This document shows positions 1 through 11,447 of a DNA stretch of 50,465 nt, one piece after another; position 1 is the first letter of the stretch, and every line of letters begins with the position of its first letter. The stretch lies in the NCBI GenBank assembly GCA_964236695.1, contig CAXSFU010000016.1, forward strand, positions 1 through 50,465, read 5' to 3'. The notes beneath the pieces are model-generated. The model worked only from the letters and a program-made list of their open reading frames with translations. It had not been told where the DNA came from and did not search any database. The stretch is from CAXSEF01 sp964236695 (lineage in GTDB: Bacteria > Pseudomonadota > Alphaproteobacteria > Acetobacterales > Acetobacteraceae). The position numbers and the translations under genes were made by a program.

Positions 1-18
1 CTCTAGCCCGGGACAGGC

Positions 19-166
19 AAGGCCAGGGGCTCTGCCCCTGGACCCCGCCAAAGGCCCGCCTTTGGAAACCCCGACGGGGCCGGCGGCACGCCCGCCCTTC
101 CTTCCGGATGCCGGTCCAGGGGCGCTGCCCCTGGCAGGTCCAGGGCAGAGCCGTGGCCTTCCTGCA
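19..166. repeat. Palindromic intergenic repeat, copy 1 (full)
   Basis: Full copy of the element found 13 times in this window. The left half has the hairpin CCAGGGGC-TC-TGCCCCTGG, then an inner AAAGGC/GCCTTT hairpin. The right half, in inverted orientation, carries GGTCCAGGGGCGCTGCCCC and ends in GTGGCCTT. The middle (GACGGGGCCGGCGGCAC) is shared with the copy at 27632-27782 and differs from the TTAAG-type middle of other copies. It lies directly upstream of ilvD. Confidence 0.85.
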
Positions 167-238
167 TCCCTGCTCCCTCCTGGCCTTCCGCCCGAGTGCG
201 GCGGTAGTCTCCCGCCCGAGCGCCGAGGAGACCGAGCG

Positions 239-2209
239 ATGCCCGCATACCGTTCCCGCACCAGCACCCACGGCCGCAACATGGCCGGCGCCCGCGCCCT
301 GTGGCGCGCCACCGGCATGGGAGACGGCGACTTCAACAAGCCGATCGTGGCGGTCGCCAACTCGTTCACGCAGTTCGTCCCCGGCCACGTCCACCTCAAG
401 GACCTCGGCCAGCTGGTGGCGCGCGAGATCGAGGCGGCCGGCGGTGTCGCCAAGGAGTTCAACACCATCGCGGTCGACGACGGCATCGCGATGGGCCACC
501 AGGGCATGCTCTACAGCCTGCCGTCGCGCGAGCTGATCGCGGACGCTGTGGAGTACATGGTCGAGGCGCACTGCGCCGACGCGCTGGTGTGCATCTCGAA
601 CTGCGACAAGATCACGCCGGGCATGCTGATGGCCGCGATGCGGCTCAACATCCCAGTGGTGTTCGTCTCCGGCGGCCCAATGGAGGCCGGCAAGATCACC
701 ACCGCCGGCATCACGCGCCGCGCCGACCTGATCACCGCGATGGTGGCGGCCGCCGACCCGACGATCAGCGACGCCGACGCAGAGGTGATGGAGCGCTCGG
801 CGTGCCCGACCTGCGGCTCGTGCTCTGGGATGTTCACGGCGAACTCGATGAACTGCCTCACCGAGGCGCTCGGGCTGGCGCTCCCCGGCAACGGCTCCAC
901 GCTGGCCACGCACGCCGACCGGCGGCGGTTGTTCGTGGAGGCGGGCTGGCTGATCGTCGACCTGGCGCGTCGCTGGTACGAGCAGGACGATGCCACTGCG
1001 CTGCCGCGCACCATCGCGAACTTCGAGGCGTTCGAGAACGCCATGTCGCTCGATATCGCCATGGGCGGCTCGACCAACACGGTGTTGCACCTGCTCGCCG
1101 CGGCCCAGGAGGGCGGCGTCGCGTTCGCGATGCCCGACATCGACCGGCTGAGCCGACGGGTGCCAAACCTGTGCAAGGTCTCGCCCTCGGTGGCCAACGT
1201 GCACATGGAGGACATCCACCGCGCCGGCGGCATCATGGCGCTGCTCGGCGAGCTGGACCGCGCCGGGCTGATCCACCGCGACGTGGCGACCGTGCACGCG
1301 CAGACGCTGGGGCACGCGTTGGCGAAGTGGGACGTGGCCGTGCCGACCGCGGCGTCCGAGGCGCGCCACCTGTTCTCCGCCGCACCCGGCGGCGTGCGCA
1401 CCACGCAGGCGTTCAGCCAGGAAAGCCGCTACGACGAGCTGGACCTGGACCGCGCCGGCGGCGTGATCCGCGACAGCGCGCACGCGTTCAGCCGCGATGG
1501 CGGCCTGGCCGTGCTGTACGGCAACATCGCCGAGGACGGTGCCATCGTGAAGACCGCGGGCGTGGACCCGGCGAACCTCGTGTTCACCGGCACCGCGCGC
1601 ATCTTCGAGAGCCAGGACGCGGCGGTCGACGGCATCCTCGGCAACCGCGTCGCGGCCGGTGACGTGGTGGTGATCCGCTACGAGGGCCCGAAGGGCGGGC
1701 CGGGGATGCAGGAGATGCTCTACCCCACGAGCTACCTGAAGTCGAAGGGCCTGGGAAAGGTCTGCGCGCTGATCACCGACGGGCGCTTCTCCGGCGGCAG
1801 CTCGGGTCTGTCGATCGGCCACATCTCGCCCGAGGCCGCCGAGGGCGGGGCGATCGGCCTGGTGGAGGAGGGCGACCGCATCGAGATCGACATCCCTCGC
1901 CGCTCGATGCGCGTGGCCGTGGACGACGCCGAGCTGGCCGCGCGCCGCGCGCGCATGGAGGCGCGCGGCTGCGACGCCTGGCGCCCGGTGGGCCGCAACC
2001 GCGTGGTGTCCACCGCCCTGCGCGCCTACGCCGCCCTGGCCACCAGCGCCTCGCGCGGCGCGGTGCGCGACGTCGACCAGCTCACCCGCCCGGCGACCGC
2101 GTGCGCCACCGCGCGGCCGGACGACGTGGCGTTGGCGACGCTGGCCCGCGACGGCCTGTCCGCCACCGCCACGGCGCACGACCCCGCCTCGGGAACCCCG
2201 CCTGCGTGA
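239..2209 (+). CDS. ilvD: Dihydroxy-acid dehydratase
   Basis: IlvD dehydrates 2,3-dihydroxy-isovalerate and 2,3-dihydroxy-methylvalerate to the 2-keto acids that precede valine and isoleucine; it is a cytosolic Fe-S enzyme. The 656-residue product carries the family hallmarks: FTQFVPGHVHL near the N-terminus, the cluster-ligand Cys122 in ISNCDKITPGM, Cys195 in CGSCSGMFTANSMNCL, and GGSTNTVLHL. Cys122 and Cys195 fall at the numbers known for the E. coli enzyme. The ATG at 239 gives the usual start (MPAYRSRTSTHGRNMAGAR); the longer reading frame upstream runs into repeat sequence. The protein is about 40 residues longer than the E. coli enzyme because of a low-complexity Ala/Thr-rich C-terminal tail. 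The start of dadA follows after 30 bases. Confidence 0.97.
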   Translation: MPAYRSRTSTHGRNMAGARALWRATGMGDGDFNKPIVAVANSFTQFVPGHVHLKDLGQLVAREIEAAGGVAKEFNTIAVDDGIAMGHQGMLYSLPSRELIADAVEYMVEAHCADALVCISNCDKITPGMLMAAMRLNIPVVFVSGGPMEAGKITTAGITRRADLITAMVAAADPTISDADAEVMERSACPTCGSCSGMFTANSMNCLTEALGLALPGNGSTLATHADRRRLFVEAGWLIVDLARRWYEQDDATALPRTIANFEAFENAMSLDIAMGGSTNTVLHLLAAAQEGGVAFAMPDIDRLSRRVPNLCKVSPSVANVHMEDIHRAGGIMALLGELDRAGLIHRDVATVHAQTLGHALAKWDVAVPTAASEARHLFSAAPGGVRTTQAFSQESRYDELDLDRAGGVIRDSAHAFSRDGGLAVLYGNIAEDGAIVKTAGVDPANLVFTGTARIFESQDAAVDGILGNRVAAGDVVVIRYEGPKGGPGMQEMLYPTSYLKSKGLGKVCALITDGRFSGGSSGLSIGHISPEAAEGGAIGLVEEGDRIEIDIPRRSMRVAVDDAELAARRARMEARGCDAWRPVGRNRVVSTALRAYAALATSASRGAVRDVDQLTRPATACATARPDDVALATLARDGLSATATAHDPASGTPPA

Positions 2210-2239
2210 CGCGCCCCGCCGCGTTCCCGGCCTGACCCG

Positions 2240-3565
2240 GTGAAGGTCGCAGTCCTCGGCAGCGGCGTGGTCGGCGTGACCACCGCCTGGTATCTCGCCC
2301 AGTCCGGCCACGAGGTCACCGTGCTCGACCGCCAGCCGGAGGCCGGGCTGGAAACCAGCTTCGCCAACGCCGGGCAGGTCTCGCCCGGCTATTCCGCACC
2401 CTGGGCGGCGCCGGGCATCCCGCTCAAGGCGCTGCGCTGGATGACCATGCGCCACAGCCCGTTCGTGCTGTGGCCCGGCGCCGACCCCGCGCTGTACCGC
2501 TGGCTCGTGCTGATGCTGCGCCAGTGCACGGAGCCCGCCTACCACGCCAACAAGGCCCGCATGGTCCGCCTCGCCGAGTACAGCCGCGACTGCCTCGACG
2601 ACCTGCGCGACGGCACCGGCATCGAGTACGACGGCCGCCAGCAGGGCACCCTGCAGCTGTTCCGCACCCAGAAGCAGCTCGACCATGTCCACGACGACAC
2701 CGCCGTGCTCGACGAGGGCCGCGTCGCCTACCAGGTGCTCGACGAGGCCGGCTGCGTCGCCGCCGAGCCCGCCCTCGCGCTGGTCCCCGGCCGCGTGCTC
2801 GGCGGCCTGCGCCTGCCCGGCGACCAGACCGGCGACGCCTTCAAGTTCACCCAGAACCTCGCTGCCCTGGCGCGCGCCGCCGGCGTCACCTTCCGCCACG
2901 GCGTCGAGATCCGGGCGCTCGACCACGAGGCCGGCCGCATCACCGCCGTGCGCATCGCCCCCGCCGGCGCCGTCCCCACCCCGGGCGGCGCCGTCTCCGG
3001 CCGCCCTGCCCGCAGCGCCCCCGCCGCCGAGCACGAGCGGGTGGTCGCCGACCGCTACGTCGTGGCCCTGGGCAGCTACTCCCCGTTCCTGCTCGGGGCG
3101 CTCGGCATCGACCTGCCGATCTACCCGGTGAAGGGCTACTCGCTCACCCTGCCGGTCACCGACGAGGCCGCAGCCCCGGTGTCCACGGTGATGGACGAGA
3201 CCTACAAGGTCGGCATCACCCGCCTCGGCGGCCGCATCCGCGTCGGCGGCACCGCGGAGCTGGCCGGGTTCAGCCGCAGGCTGCGCGCGCCGCGCCGCGC
3301 CACCCTGGAGCACTCCCTGCGCGACCTGTTCCCCCGCGGCGGCGACCTGTCCCAGGCGCAGTTCTGGACCGGGCTGCGGCCGATGACCCCGGACGGCACA
3401 CCGATCGTCGGCGCCACGAAATACCCGAACCTGTTCCTCAACACCGGGCACGGCACGCTGGGCTGGACCATGGCCTGCGGGTCGGGGCGGCTCACCGCGG
3501 ACCTGGTCTCGGAGCGAAGGCCGAACATCGAGCACGAGGACCTGGGCGTCGCGCGCTACCGGTAG
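2240..3565 (+). CDS. dadA: D-amino acid dehydrogenase
   Basis: DadA is a membrane-associated FAD enzyme that oxidatively deaminates D-amino acids, typically D-alanine, to keto acids and passes electrons to the quinone pool. The 441-residue product starts with the Rossmann dinucleotide fold (VAVLGSGVVGVTTAWYLA, then VTVLDR) and continues with the characteristic SFANAGQVSPGYSAPWAAPG segment. YPVKGYSLTLP and the C-terminal FAD contact region GLRPMTPDGTPIVG, then NTGHGTLGWTMACGSG, are also present. The start is a GTG placed 30 bases after ilvD; no strong Shine-Dalgarno sequence is visible. Around residues 250-265 there is a Pro/Ala-rich insert. Position after ilvD suggests co-transcription, but no alanine racemase (dadX) is adjacent. 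Confidence 0.93.
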   Translation: MKVAVLGSGVVGVTTAWYLAQSGHEVTVLDRQPEAGLETSFANAGQVSPGYSAPWAAPGIPLKALRWMTMRHSPFVLWPGADPALYRWLVLMLRQCTEPAYHANKARMVRLAEYSRDCLDDLRDGTGIEYDGRQQGTLQLFRTQKQLDHVHDDTAVLDEGRVAYQVLDEAGCVAAEPALALVPGRVLGGLRLPGDQTGDAFKFTQNLAALARAAGVTFRHGVEIRALDHEAGRITAVRIAPAGAVPTPGGAVSGRPARSAPAAEHERVVADRYVVALGSYSPFLLGALGIDLPIYPVKGYSLTLPVTDEAAAPVSTVMDETYKVGITRLGGRIRVGGTAELAGFSRRLRAPRRATLEHSLRDLFPRGGDLSQAQFWTGLRPMTPDGTPIVGATKYPNLFLNTGHGTLGWTMACGSGRLTADLVSERRPNIEHEDLGVARYR

Positions 3566-3688
3566 GCGGGTGGGAGTGCGATCAGGCCCCGACGCGGTCG
3601 GCCCCGCCGTCTCCAGTGCTGTTGACCGGACGTTGCATCGACCATTCATCAAGCCGGTTCTAGGATGGCCAAAGCAGGAGGGTGGCAT

Positions 3689-3874
3689 ATGCCGAAATCG
3701 GGTTCGTCCACGCTGACCGAGCGTTCCGGGACCGCGCCGGCCGGGAAACGGGTGTCCTCCAAGAAGCTCGTGTATGCATCGATCCTCAGGGATCGGGACA
3801 GAAAGATCACGCAGGATGTCCAGGCGGCTCTGAGGAGCGCGAACGCGGACGAGCTGCTGTTCAAGAAGGCATGA
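3689..3874 (+). CDS. Small basic protein of unknown function (first gene of a two-gene module)
   Basis: I do not recognise this 61-residue protein. It is Lys/Arg-rich, with an unstructured Ser/Thr/Gly N-terminus, the segment KRVSSKKLVYASILRDRDRK, and a probable amphipathic helix to the end. The ATG at 3689 is chosen because a perfect AGGAGG lies seven bases upstream (3676-3681); an earlier in-frame ATG at 3665 lacks such a site. Only seven bases separate its stop from the next gene, so the pair is almost certainly translated from one message. Both genes are visibly AT-richer than their neighbours and have no obvious link to ilvD/dadA or to tig, which suggests acquisition. A regulatory or antitoxin-like partner role is possible but unsupported. 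Confidence 0.7.
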   Translation: MPKSGSSTLTERSGTAPAGKRVSSKKLVYASILRDRDRKITQDVQAALRSANADELLFKKA

Positions 3875-3881
3875 AACGTTT

Positions 3882-4439
3882 ATGCCTGATGCCGACCGGA
3901 GAATATTCGACTATTTTTCTAGAAATGCGGAAACGGCGGAAGAAGTAGATTATCTCGCCTATGCTTCCTACGCATTCTCGAAATTCGAGTGGTTCCAGAA
4001 GTACCTGGAGCAGAACGGCAGGGAGCCGACGCAGGCCGAGGCTGACAAGTGGATCGACGAGTTGCCGGACAGCCGGCTTGACGAGATCCACAGTGCGGCC
4101 AGCCGTGTGTTTCGGAGCGCAGCGCGCGCATACATGGCCGACCCGATGAGGGAAGCCCAGCGCAAGGCCGTGCTGGAGTCGATCAACACCGAAATCAGGC
4201 GGCACAATCAATCAATTGAGGCCACCGTAACGTCCGCAACGTCGTTCAAGGCCAATTTCTGGCCAAACGTCGGGCTGAGCATCCTGTCGTCCTTTATCTT
4301 CTCGCTCGTTCTCATCGTGTCATCCGTCATCGTGACCAAGGACCCCTCGCCAATCGCATTGTTGAGGGGCCTGTTCTCAGGCGTCCCAGGTCCTGCCGCC
4401 CCGGACGCCCCAGCCGTGCAAGCCGCGCCTGGGAGATAG
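3882..4439 (+). CDS. Unknown protein with helical cytosolic domain and one C-terminal membrane segment
   Basis: The product has 185 residues and is not a family I can name. Residues 1-100 are helical and acidic with many aromatics (FDYFSRN, DYLAYASYAFSKFEWFQKYL, DKWIDELPDSRLDEIHSAA). Residues 100-125 look like a short coiled coil (EAQRKAVLESINTEIRRHN). One hydrophobic segment follows at about residues 135-155 (VGLSILSSFIFSLVLIVSSVIV), then a short Pro/Ala-rich tail. That layout fits a signal- or tail-anchored membrane protein with its large domain in the cytosol. There is no signal peptide. It is tightly coupled to the 61-residue gene upstream. Base composition is lower in GC than the flanks, and the pair lies 130 bases from tRNA-Leu, a common place for acquired genes, although I see no repeated tRNA end. 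Confidence 0.82.
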   Translation: MPDADRRIFDYFSRNAETAEEVDYLAYASYAFSKFEWFQKYLEQNGREPTQAEADKWIDELPDSRLDEIHSAASRVFRSAARAYMADPMREAQRKAVLESINTEIRRHNQSIEATVTSATSFKANFWPNVGLSILSSFIFSLVLIVSSVIVTKDPSPIALLRGLFSGVPGPAAPDAPAVQAAPGR

Positions 4440-4511
4440 CGCTTTCCGCTTCGGCACGGGAATGCGGCGTTCCCGGGTCGGGGCTGTCGCCATGTGCGAC
4501 ATGCTTCCTCC

Positions 4512-4540
4512 TTGTCCCTCCGGCCGCCCTGCGCTAGGAC
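4512..4540 (+). promoter_or_regulatory. Possible sigma-70 promoter of tRNA-Leu
   Basis: TTGTCC (4512-4517) and TAGGAC (4535-4540) are separated by 17 bases, which would start a transcript near 4547, about 25 bases before the tRNA. The match is only moderate. Confidence 0.35.
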
Positions 4541-4571
4541 CCGCGGCTTGTCCAGGGCTTCGGGCGTGCGT

Positions 4572-4656
<85 letters not shown>

Positions 4657-4691
4657 GCCGTCGCCCGGGCCGCAACGAGGAGTCCCGGCCG

Positions 4692-6032
4692 ATGCAGGTC
4701 ACCGAAACGCTCTCAGAAGGCCTGCGCCGCGGCTACACCGTGGTCGTGCCGGCCTCCGACATCGAGGGCAAGCGCGCGGCGCGCTTCGGCGAGCTGGCGC
4801 GCACCCTGCGCCTGCCGGGCTTCCGTCCCGGCAAGGTGCCCACCGGCGTGGTGCGCCAGCGCTACGGCCGCGAGGTGATGGCAGAGGTGCTGCAGCAGAG
4901 CGTGGACGACGCGACCCGCCAGGTGCTGACCGATCGCGGCCTGCGCCCGGTCGGCGAGCCGCGCATCGCGCTGAAGAGCACGCTGGAGCCCGGCCCGCTC
5001 GCCACCGACCTCGAGTTCACCGTCGACATGGAGCTGCTGCCCGAGATCGCGCTGCCCGATTTCGCTTCGCTGAGCCTGGAGCGCCTGAAGGCCGAGCCCA
5101 CCCCGGAGTCGATCGACAAGGCGCTGGGCGAGATCGCCAAGCGGCAGCGCGAGCTGGTCGAGATGACCGAGGACCGCGGCGCGCAGGCCGGCGACGTGCT
5201 GACCGTGGACTTCCTCGGCAAGGTGGACGGCGTGGCGTTCGACCGCGGCGCCGGGGAGGACATGAGCGTCGAGATCGGCGGCGCCGGCTTCATCCCCGGC
5301 TTCTCCGAGCAGATGGAGGGGATGCGCCCGGGCGAGCACCGCGTGATCAACGTGACCTTCCCCGCCGAGTACCAGGAGACCTCGCTCGCCGGCAAGGATG
5401 CGACCTTCGACATCGACTGCAAGGCGATCAAGATCGGCGTGGACGCGCCGCTCGACGACGCGCTGGCGCAGAAGCTCGGCTTCGACGAGGGCATGGACAA
5501 GCTGCGCGAGGTGCTCGCCGGGCAGATGCAGCGCGAGTACGACGGGATGAGCCGGATGCGCCTGAAGCGCAAGCTGCTCGACGCCCTGGCCGAGCAGGCC
5601 TCGTTCGACGCGCCGGAGACGCTGGTGGAGTCCGAGTTCCGCCAGATCTGGGACCGGGTGGAGACCGACATGAAGGCCGGCCGCACCGACGACGAGGACG
5701 CCGGCAAGGACCCGGAAGTGCTGCGCGCCGAGTACCGCGCCATCGCCGAGCGCCGGGTGCGGCTCGGCCTGCTGCTGAGCGAGGCGGGGCGCAGCGCGGG
5801 CGTCACCGTGGGCCAGGACGAGATGGTGCGCGCCATGCGCCAGGAGGCCGGGCGCTACCCCGGGCAGGAGGCGCAGGTGATGGAGTTCTTCCGCAAGAAC
5901 CCGCAGGCGTCGGACACGCTGCGCGGGCCGATCTTCGAGGACAAGGTCGTGGACTACATCCTCGAGCTGGCGAAGGTGGAGGACAGGGCGGTCACGCCGG
6001 AGGAGCTGGCGGCGGACGCCGAGGCGGCCTGA
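4692..6032 (+). CDS. tig: Trigger factor (ribosome-associated chaperone)
   Basis: Trigger factor binds the ribosome at the exit tunnel and shields nascent chains; it also has peptidyl-prolyl isomerase activity. The 446-residue length is typical. Residues 43-50 hold the ribosome-docking signature GFRPGKVP. The FKBP-like domain spans about residues 165-250 (GDVLTVDFLGKVDG to VINVTFPAEYQ). The helical substrate-cradle C-domain follows, ending in an acidic Ala/Glu tail. The ATG at 4692 starts MQVTETLSEGLRRGYTV, the family N-terminus, with AACGAGGAG about ten bases upstream; the longer frame runs back through the tRNA and is rejected. The gene leads the tig-clpP-clpX-lon block and is separated from clpP by a palindromic repeat. 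Confidence 0.97.
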   Translation: MQVTETLSEGLRRGYTVVVPASDIEGKRAARFGELARTLRLPGFRPGKVPTGVVRQRYGREVMAEVLQQSVDDATRQVLTDRGLRPVGEPRIALKSTLEPGPLATDLEFTVDMELLPEIALPDFASLSLERLKAEPTPESIDKALGEIAKRQRELVEMTEDRGAQAGDVLTVDFLGKVDGVAFDRGAGEDMSVEIGGAGFIPGFSEQMEGMRPGEHRVINVTFPAEYQETSLAGKDATFDIDCKAIKIGVDAPLDDALAQKLGFDEGMDKLREVLAGQMQREYDGMSRMRLKRKLLDALAEQASFDAPETLVESEFRQIWDRVETDMKAGRTDDEDAGKDPEVLRAEYRAIAERRVRLGLLLSEAGRSAGVTVGQDEMVRAMRQEAGRYPGQEAQVMEFFRKNPQASDTLRGPIFEDKVVDYILELAKVEDRAVTPEELAADAEAA

Positions 6033-6033
6033 A

Positions 6034-6131
6034 GAAGGCCAGGGCTCTGCCCTGGACCCGCCTTCCTTAAGGAGAGGGTTCCAAGGGCTCGCCCTTGGCG
6101 GGGTCCAGGGGCAGCGCCCCTGGCCTTGCTT
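6034..6131. repeat. Palindromic intergenic repeat, copy 2 (full)
   Basis: The left arm CCAGGGCTCTGCCCTGG is followed by a middle with CCTTAAGG, then an inverted right half with AAGGGCTCGCCCTT and CCAGGGGCAGCGCCCCTGG ending in CCTTGCTT. It lies between tig and clpP and could act as a terminator or processing hairpin. Confidence 0.85.
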
Positions 6132-6232
6132 TCTTCCCGCCCCTGGACGTGGCCCCGCCGTGGCCTAATCTGTGCAGGGTTCATGATGGCGCGTCCCGTT
6201 CCGGGTGTCGTCCCTTCCCAAGGATGCAGAGA

Positions 6233-6880
6233 ATGAGGGATCGCGATCCCGTCGAGGTCTACAACAGCTCGCTGATCCCGATGGTGGTCGAGCAGACCGC
6301 CCGCGGCGAGCGCTCGTACGACATCTTCTCCCGGCTGCTCAAGGAGCGGATCATCTTCCTGACCGGCCCGGTCTACGACGGGGTGAGCGCGCTGATCTCG
6401 GCGCAGCTGCTGTTCCTGGAAAGCGAGAACCCGAACAAGGACATCTCGTTCTACATCAACAGCCCCGGCGGCGTGGTCTCCGCCGGCCTCGCGATCTACG
6501 ACACCATGCAGTACATCCGCTCGCCGGTGAGCACGGTGTGCATCGGCCAGGCGGCGTCGATGGGCTCGCTGCTGCTGGCCGCCGGGCAGAAGGGCAAGCG
6601 CTACTGCCTGCCGAACGCGCGAGTCATGGTGCACCAGCCCTCCGGCGGCGCGCAGGGCCAGGCGTCGGACATCGAGATCCAGGCCAAGGAGATCCTCCAC
6701 CTTCGCCAGCAGCTCAACGAGATCTACGAGCGCCACACCGGGCAGAGCCTGGAGGCGATCGAGGAGAAGCTGGAGCGCGACAGCTACATGTCGGCGCAGG
6801 AGGCGCTGGCGTTCGGCCTGATCGACGAGGTGGTCGAGAACCGGCCCTCGACCCCGGGCGACGACGCGATCAAGGTCTAA
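6233..6880 (+). CDS. clpP: ATP-dependent Clp protease proteolytic subunit
   Basis: ClpP forms the double-ring serine peptidase that degrades substrates unfolded by ClpX or ClpA in the cytosol. With start 6233 the product has 215 residues and begins MRDRDPVEVYNSSLIPMVVEQTARGERSYDI-like, as in other Alphaproteobacteria. The catalytic triad is Ser109 (GQAASMGSLL), His134 (VMVHQPSGG) and Asp183 (ERDSYMS). NSPGGVVSAG forms the oxyanion-side strand. An in-frame ATG at 6224 is an alternative; 6233 is preferred because AAGGA at 6220-6224 is then correctly spaced. clpX follows after about 250 bases. Confidence 0.97.
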   Translation: MRDRDPVEVYNSSLIPMVVEQTARGERSYDIFSRLLKERIIFLTGPVYDGVSALISAQLLFLESENPNKDISFYINSPGGVVSAGLAIYDTMQYIRSPVSTVCIGQAASMGSLLLAAGQKGKRYCLPNARVMVHQPSGGAQGQASDIEIQAKEILHLRQQLNEIYERHTGQSLEAIEEKLERDSYMSAQEALAFGLIDEVVENRPSTPGDDAIKV

Positions 6881-7047
6881 CGGCCGGCCCATCGGCCGCG
6901 GGGCCGAACGCTGGCTCGCCACGTGCACTCCATGTCCCGGCCGGTGACGCCCTGGCCGGTCCGCGCAGCGAGGCGGCAACATTGCGGGAGCCCCGGCACA
7001 ACCATATCTGGACGCAGCGGCGTCCAGGCCCGGTCCGGGGCCATCCC

Positions 7048-7077
7048 TTGTCCGCGGCGCGGGCGGGGGCCTAGTAT
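7048..7077 (+). promoter_or_regulatory. Possible promoter of clpX
   Basis: TTGTCC (7048-7053), an 18-base spacer and TAGTAT (7072-7077) lie in the 251-base gap between clpP and clpX. The upstream CCCTTG also fits the CTTG core of heat-shock promoters, but the -10 does not clearly match that class. Apart from this, the gap from 6881 to 7131 shows no gene. Confidence 0.35.
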
Positions 7078-7131
7078 CGCAGGACGATCCCGGGTGCAGG
7101 CCCGGCGCGCCTGACAGGAGTGTATGCGACC

Positions 7132-8385
7132 ATGGTCGGCAAGCCGAGCGACTCCAAGAACACCTTGTATTGCTCGTTCTGCGGCAAGTCGCAGCACGAG
7201 GTGCGCAAGCTGATCGCGGGCCCGACCGTGTTCATCTGCGACGAGTGCGTCGAGCTGTGCATGGACATCATCCGCGAGGAGCACAAGACGCACCTCGTGA
7301 AGTCGCGCGACGGGGTGCCGACGCCCAAGGAGATCAGCAAGGTCCTCGACGACTACGTGATCGGGCAGAGCCACGCCAAGAAGGTGCTCTCGGTCGCCGT
7401 CCACAACCACTACAAGCGCCTGGCGCACGGCGCCAAGAACAACGACGTCGAGATCGCCAAGTCCAACATCATGCTGATCGGGCCCACGGGCACCGGCAAG
7501 ACGCTGCTGGCGCAGACCCTGGCGCGCATCCTCGACGTGCCGTTCACCATGGCCGACGCCACCACGCTGACGGAGGCGGGCTACGTCGGCGAGGATGTCG
7601 AGAACATCATCCTCAAGCTGCTGCAGGCGGCGGACTACAACGTCGAGCGGGCGCAGCGCGGCATCGTCTACATCGACGAGGTCGACAAGATCAGCCGCAA
7701 GTCCGACAACCCGTCGATCACCCGCGACGTCTCCGGCGAGGGCGTGCAGCAGGCCCTGCTCAAGATCATGGAGGGCACCGTCGCCTCCGTGCCGCCGCAG
7801 GGCGGGCGCAAGCACCCGCAGCAGGAGTTCCTGCAGGTCGACACCACCAACATCCTGTTCATCTGCGGCGGCGCGTTCTCCGGCCTGGAGAAGATCATCG
7901 GCGCGCGCGGCAAGGGTTCCGGCATCGGCTTCGGCGCCGAGGTGCGCGACCCCGACGAGCGCCGCGTCGGCCAGCTCCTTCACGAGGTGGAGCCGGAGGA
8001 CCTGCTGCGCTTCGGCCTGATCCCGGAGTTCATCGGCCGCCTGCCGGTGGTGGCCACCCTGGAGGACCTGGACGAGGCGGCGCTGGTGGAGATCCTCACC
8101 AAGCCGAAGAACGCCCTGGTCAAGCAGTACGCCCGCCTGTTCGAGATGGAGGGCGTCAAGCTCGCCTTCACCGACGACGCGATGAAGTCGGTCGCCGTGC
8201 GTGCCATCGCCCGCAAGACCGGGGCACGCGGCCTGCGCTCGATCATGGAGGCGATCCTGCTCGGCACCATGTTCGACCTGCCCGGCCTGGACGGGGTGGA
8301 CGAGGTGGTGATCAACCGAGAGGTCGCGGAGAACCGCGCCTCGCCGGTGTTCGTCTACGGCAAGGAGCGTGCCGAGGGCGCCTAG
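7132..8385 (+). CDS. clpX: ATP-dependent Clp protease ATP-binding subunit ClpX
   Basis: ClpX is the hexameric AAA+ unfoldase that feeds tagged proteins to ClpP. The 417-residue product has the N-terminal zinc-binding domain with Cys14, Cys17, Cys36 and Cys39 (LYCSFCGKSQHEV and FICDECVELC). Walker A GPTGTGKT lies at residues 117-124 and Walker B IVYIDEVDK near residue 180. The ClpP-docking IGF loop (GSGIGFGAEV), sensor motifs and TGARGLRSIME are also present. The ATG at 7132 (MVGKPSDSKNTLYCSF) matches the family start, with AGGAG eleven bases upstream; a GTG at 7120 is possible but overlaps that AGGAG. Confidence 0.98.
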   Translation: MVGKPSDSKNTLYCSFCGKSQHEVRKLIAGPTVFICDECVELCMDIIREEHKTHLVKSRDGVPTPKEISKVLDDYVIGQSHAKKVLSVAVHNHYKRLAHGAKNNDVEIAKSNIMLIGPTGTGKTLLAQTLARILDVPFTMADATTLTEAGYVGEDVENIILKLLQAADYNVERAQRGIVYIDEVDKISRKSDNPSITRDVSGEGVQQALLKIMEGTVASVPPQGGRKHPQQEFLQVDTTNILFICGGAFSGLEKIIGARGKGSGIGFGAEVRDPDERRVGQLLHEVEPEDLLRFGLIPEFIGRLPVVATLEDLDEAALVEILTKPKNALVKQYARLFEMEGVKLAFTDDAMKSVAVRAIARKTGARGLRSIMEAILLGTMFDLPGLDGVDEVVINREVAENRASPVFVYGKERAEGA

Positions 8386-8435
8386 CCCTTACCGCCCGCG
8401 CGTTCCCGCCCACGACGGCGGGCGGGGCTCGGGCC

Positions 8436-8464
8436 TTGTTCGCTGCTTCCAGGCCGACGATATC
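8436..8464 (+). promoter_or_regulatory. Possible promoter of lon
   Basis: TTGTTC (8436-8441), 17 bases, then GATATC (8459-8464), about 90 bases before the lon start. The CTTGTTC core could also suit a heat-shock sigma factor. This is a weak match. Confidence 0.3.
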
Positions 8465-8553
8465 GATGTCACTGCGGGGCATTGCCCCAGAGGACGCAGC
8501 CGTGCCGGAGCGGGCGGCGCGCGGTCTCGACTGTCCTTGATGGAGGTCCTCCC

Positions 8554-11340
<2,787 letters not shown>

Positions 11341-11350
11341 ACCGTGCCTC

Positions 11351-11380
11351 GGCCGGCCCGGCGGCGACGCCGGGCCGGCC
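11351..11380 (+). terminator. Strong hairpin after lon (no U tract)
   Basis: A perfect 13-base stem (GGCCGGCCCGGCG, 11351-11363, with CGCCGGGCCGGCC, 11368-11380) closes a GCGA loop ten bases after the lon stop. No T run follows, so it may stabilise the lon mRNA end or pause polymerase rather than terminate by itself. Confidence 0.5.
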
Positions 11381-11447
11381 GGCCAGGGTGGACGCGCCGG
11401 CCCGGCGCGTGCTCCGGTCAGCGGCGTGGGGCGGGAGCGGGTGCGGG

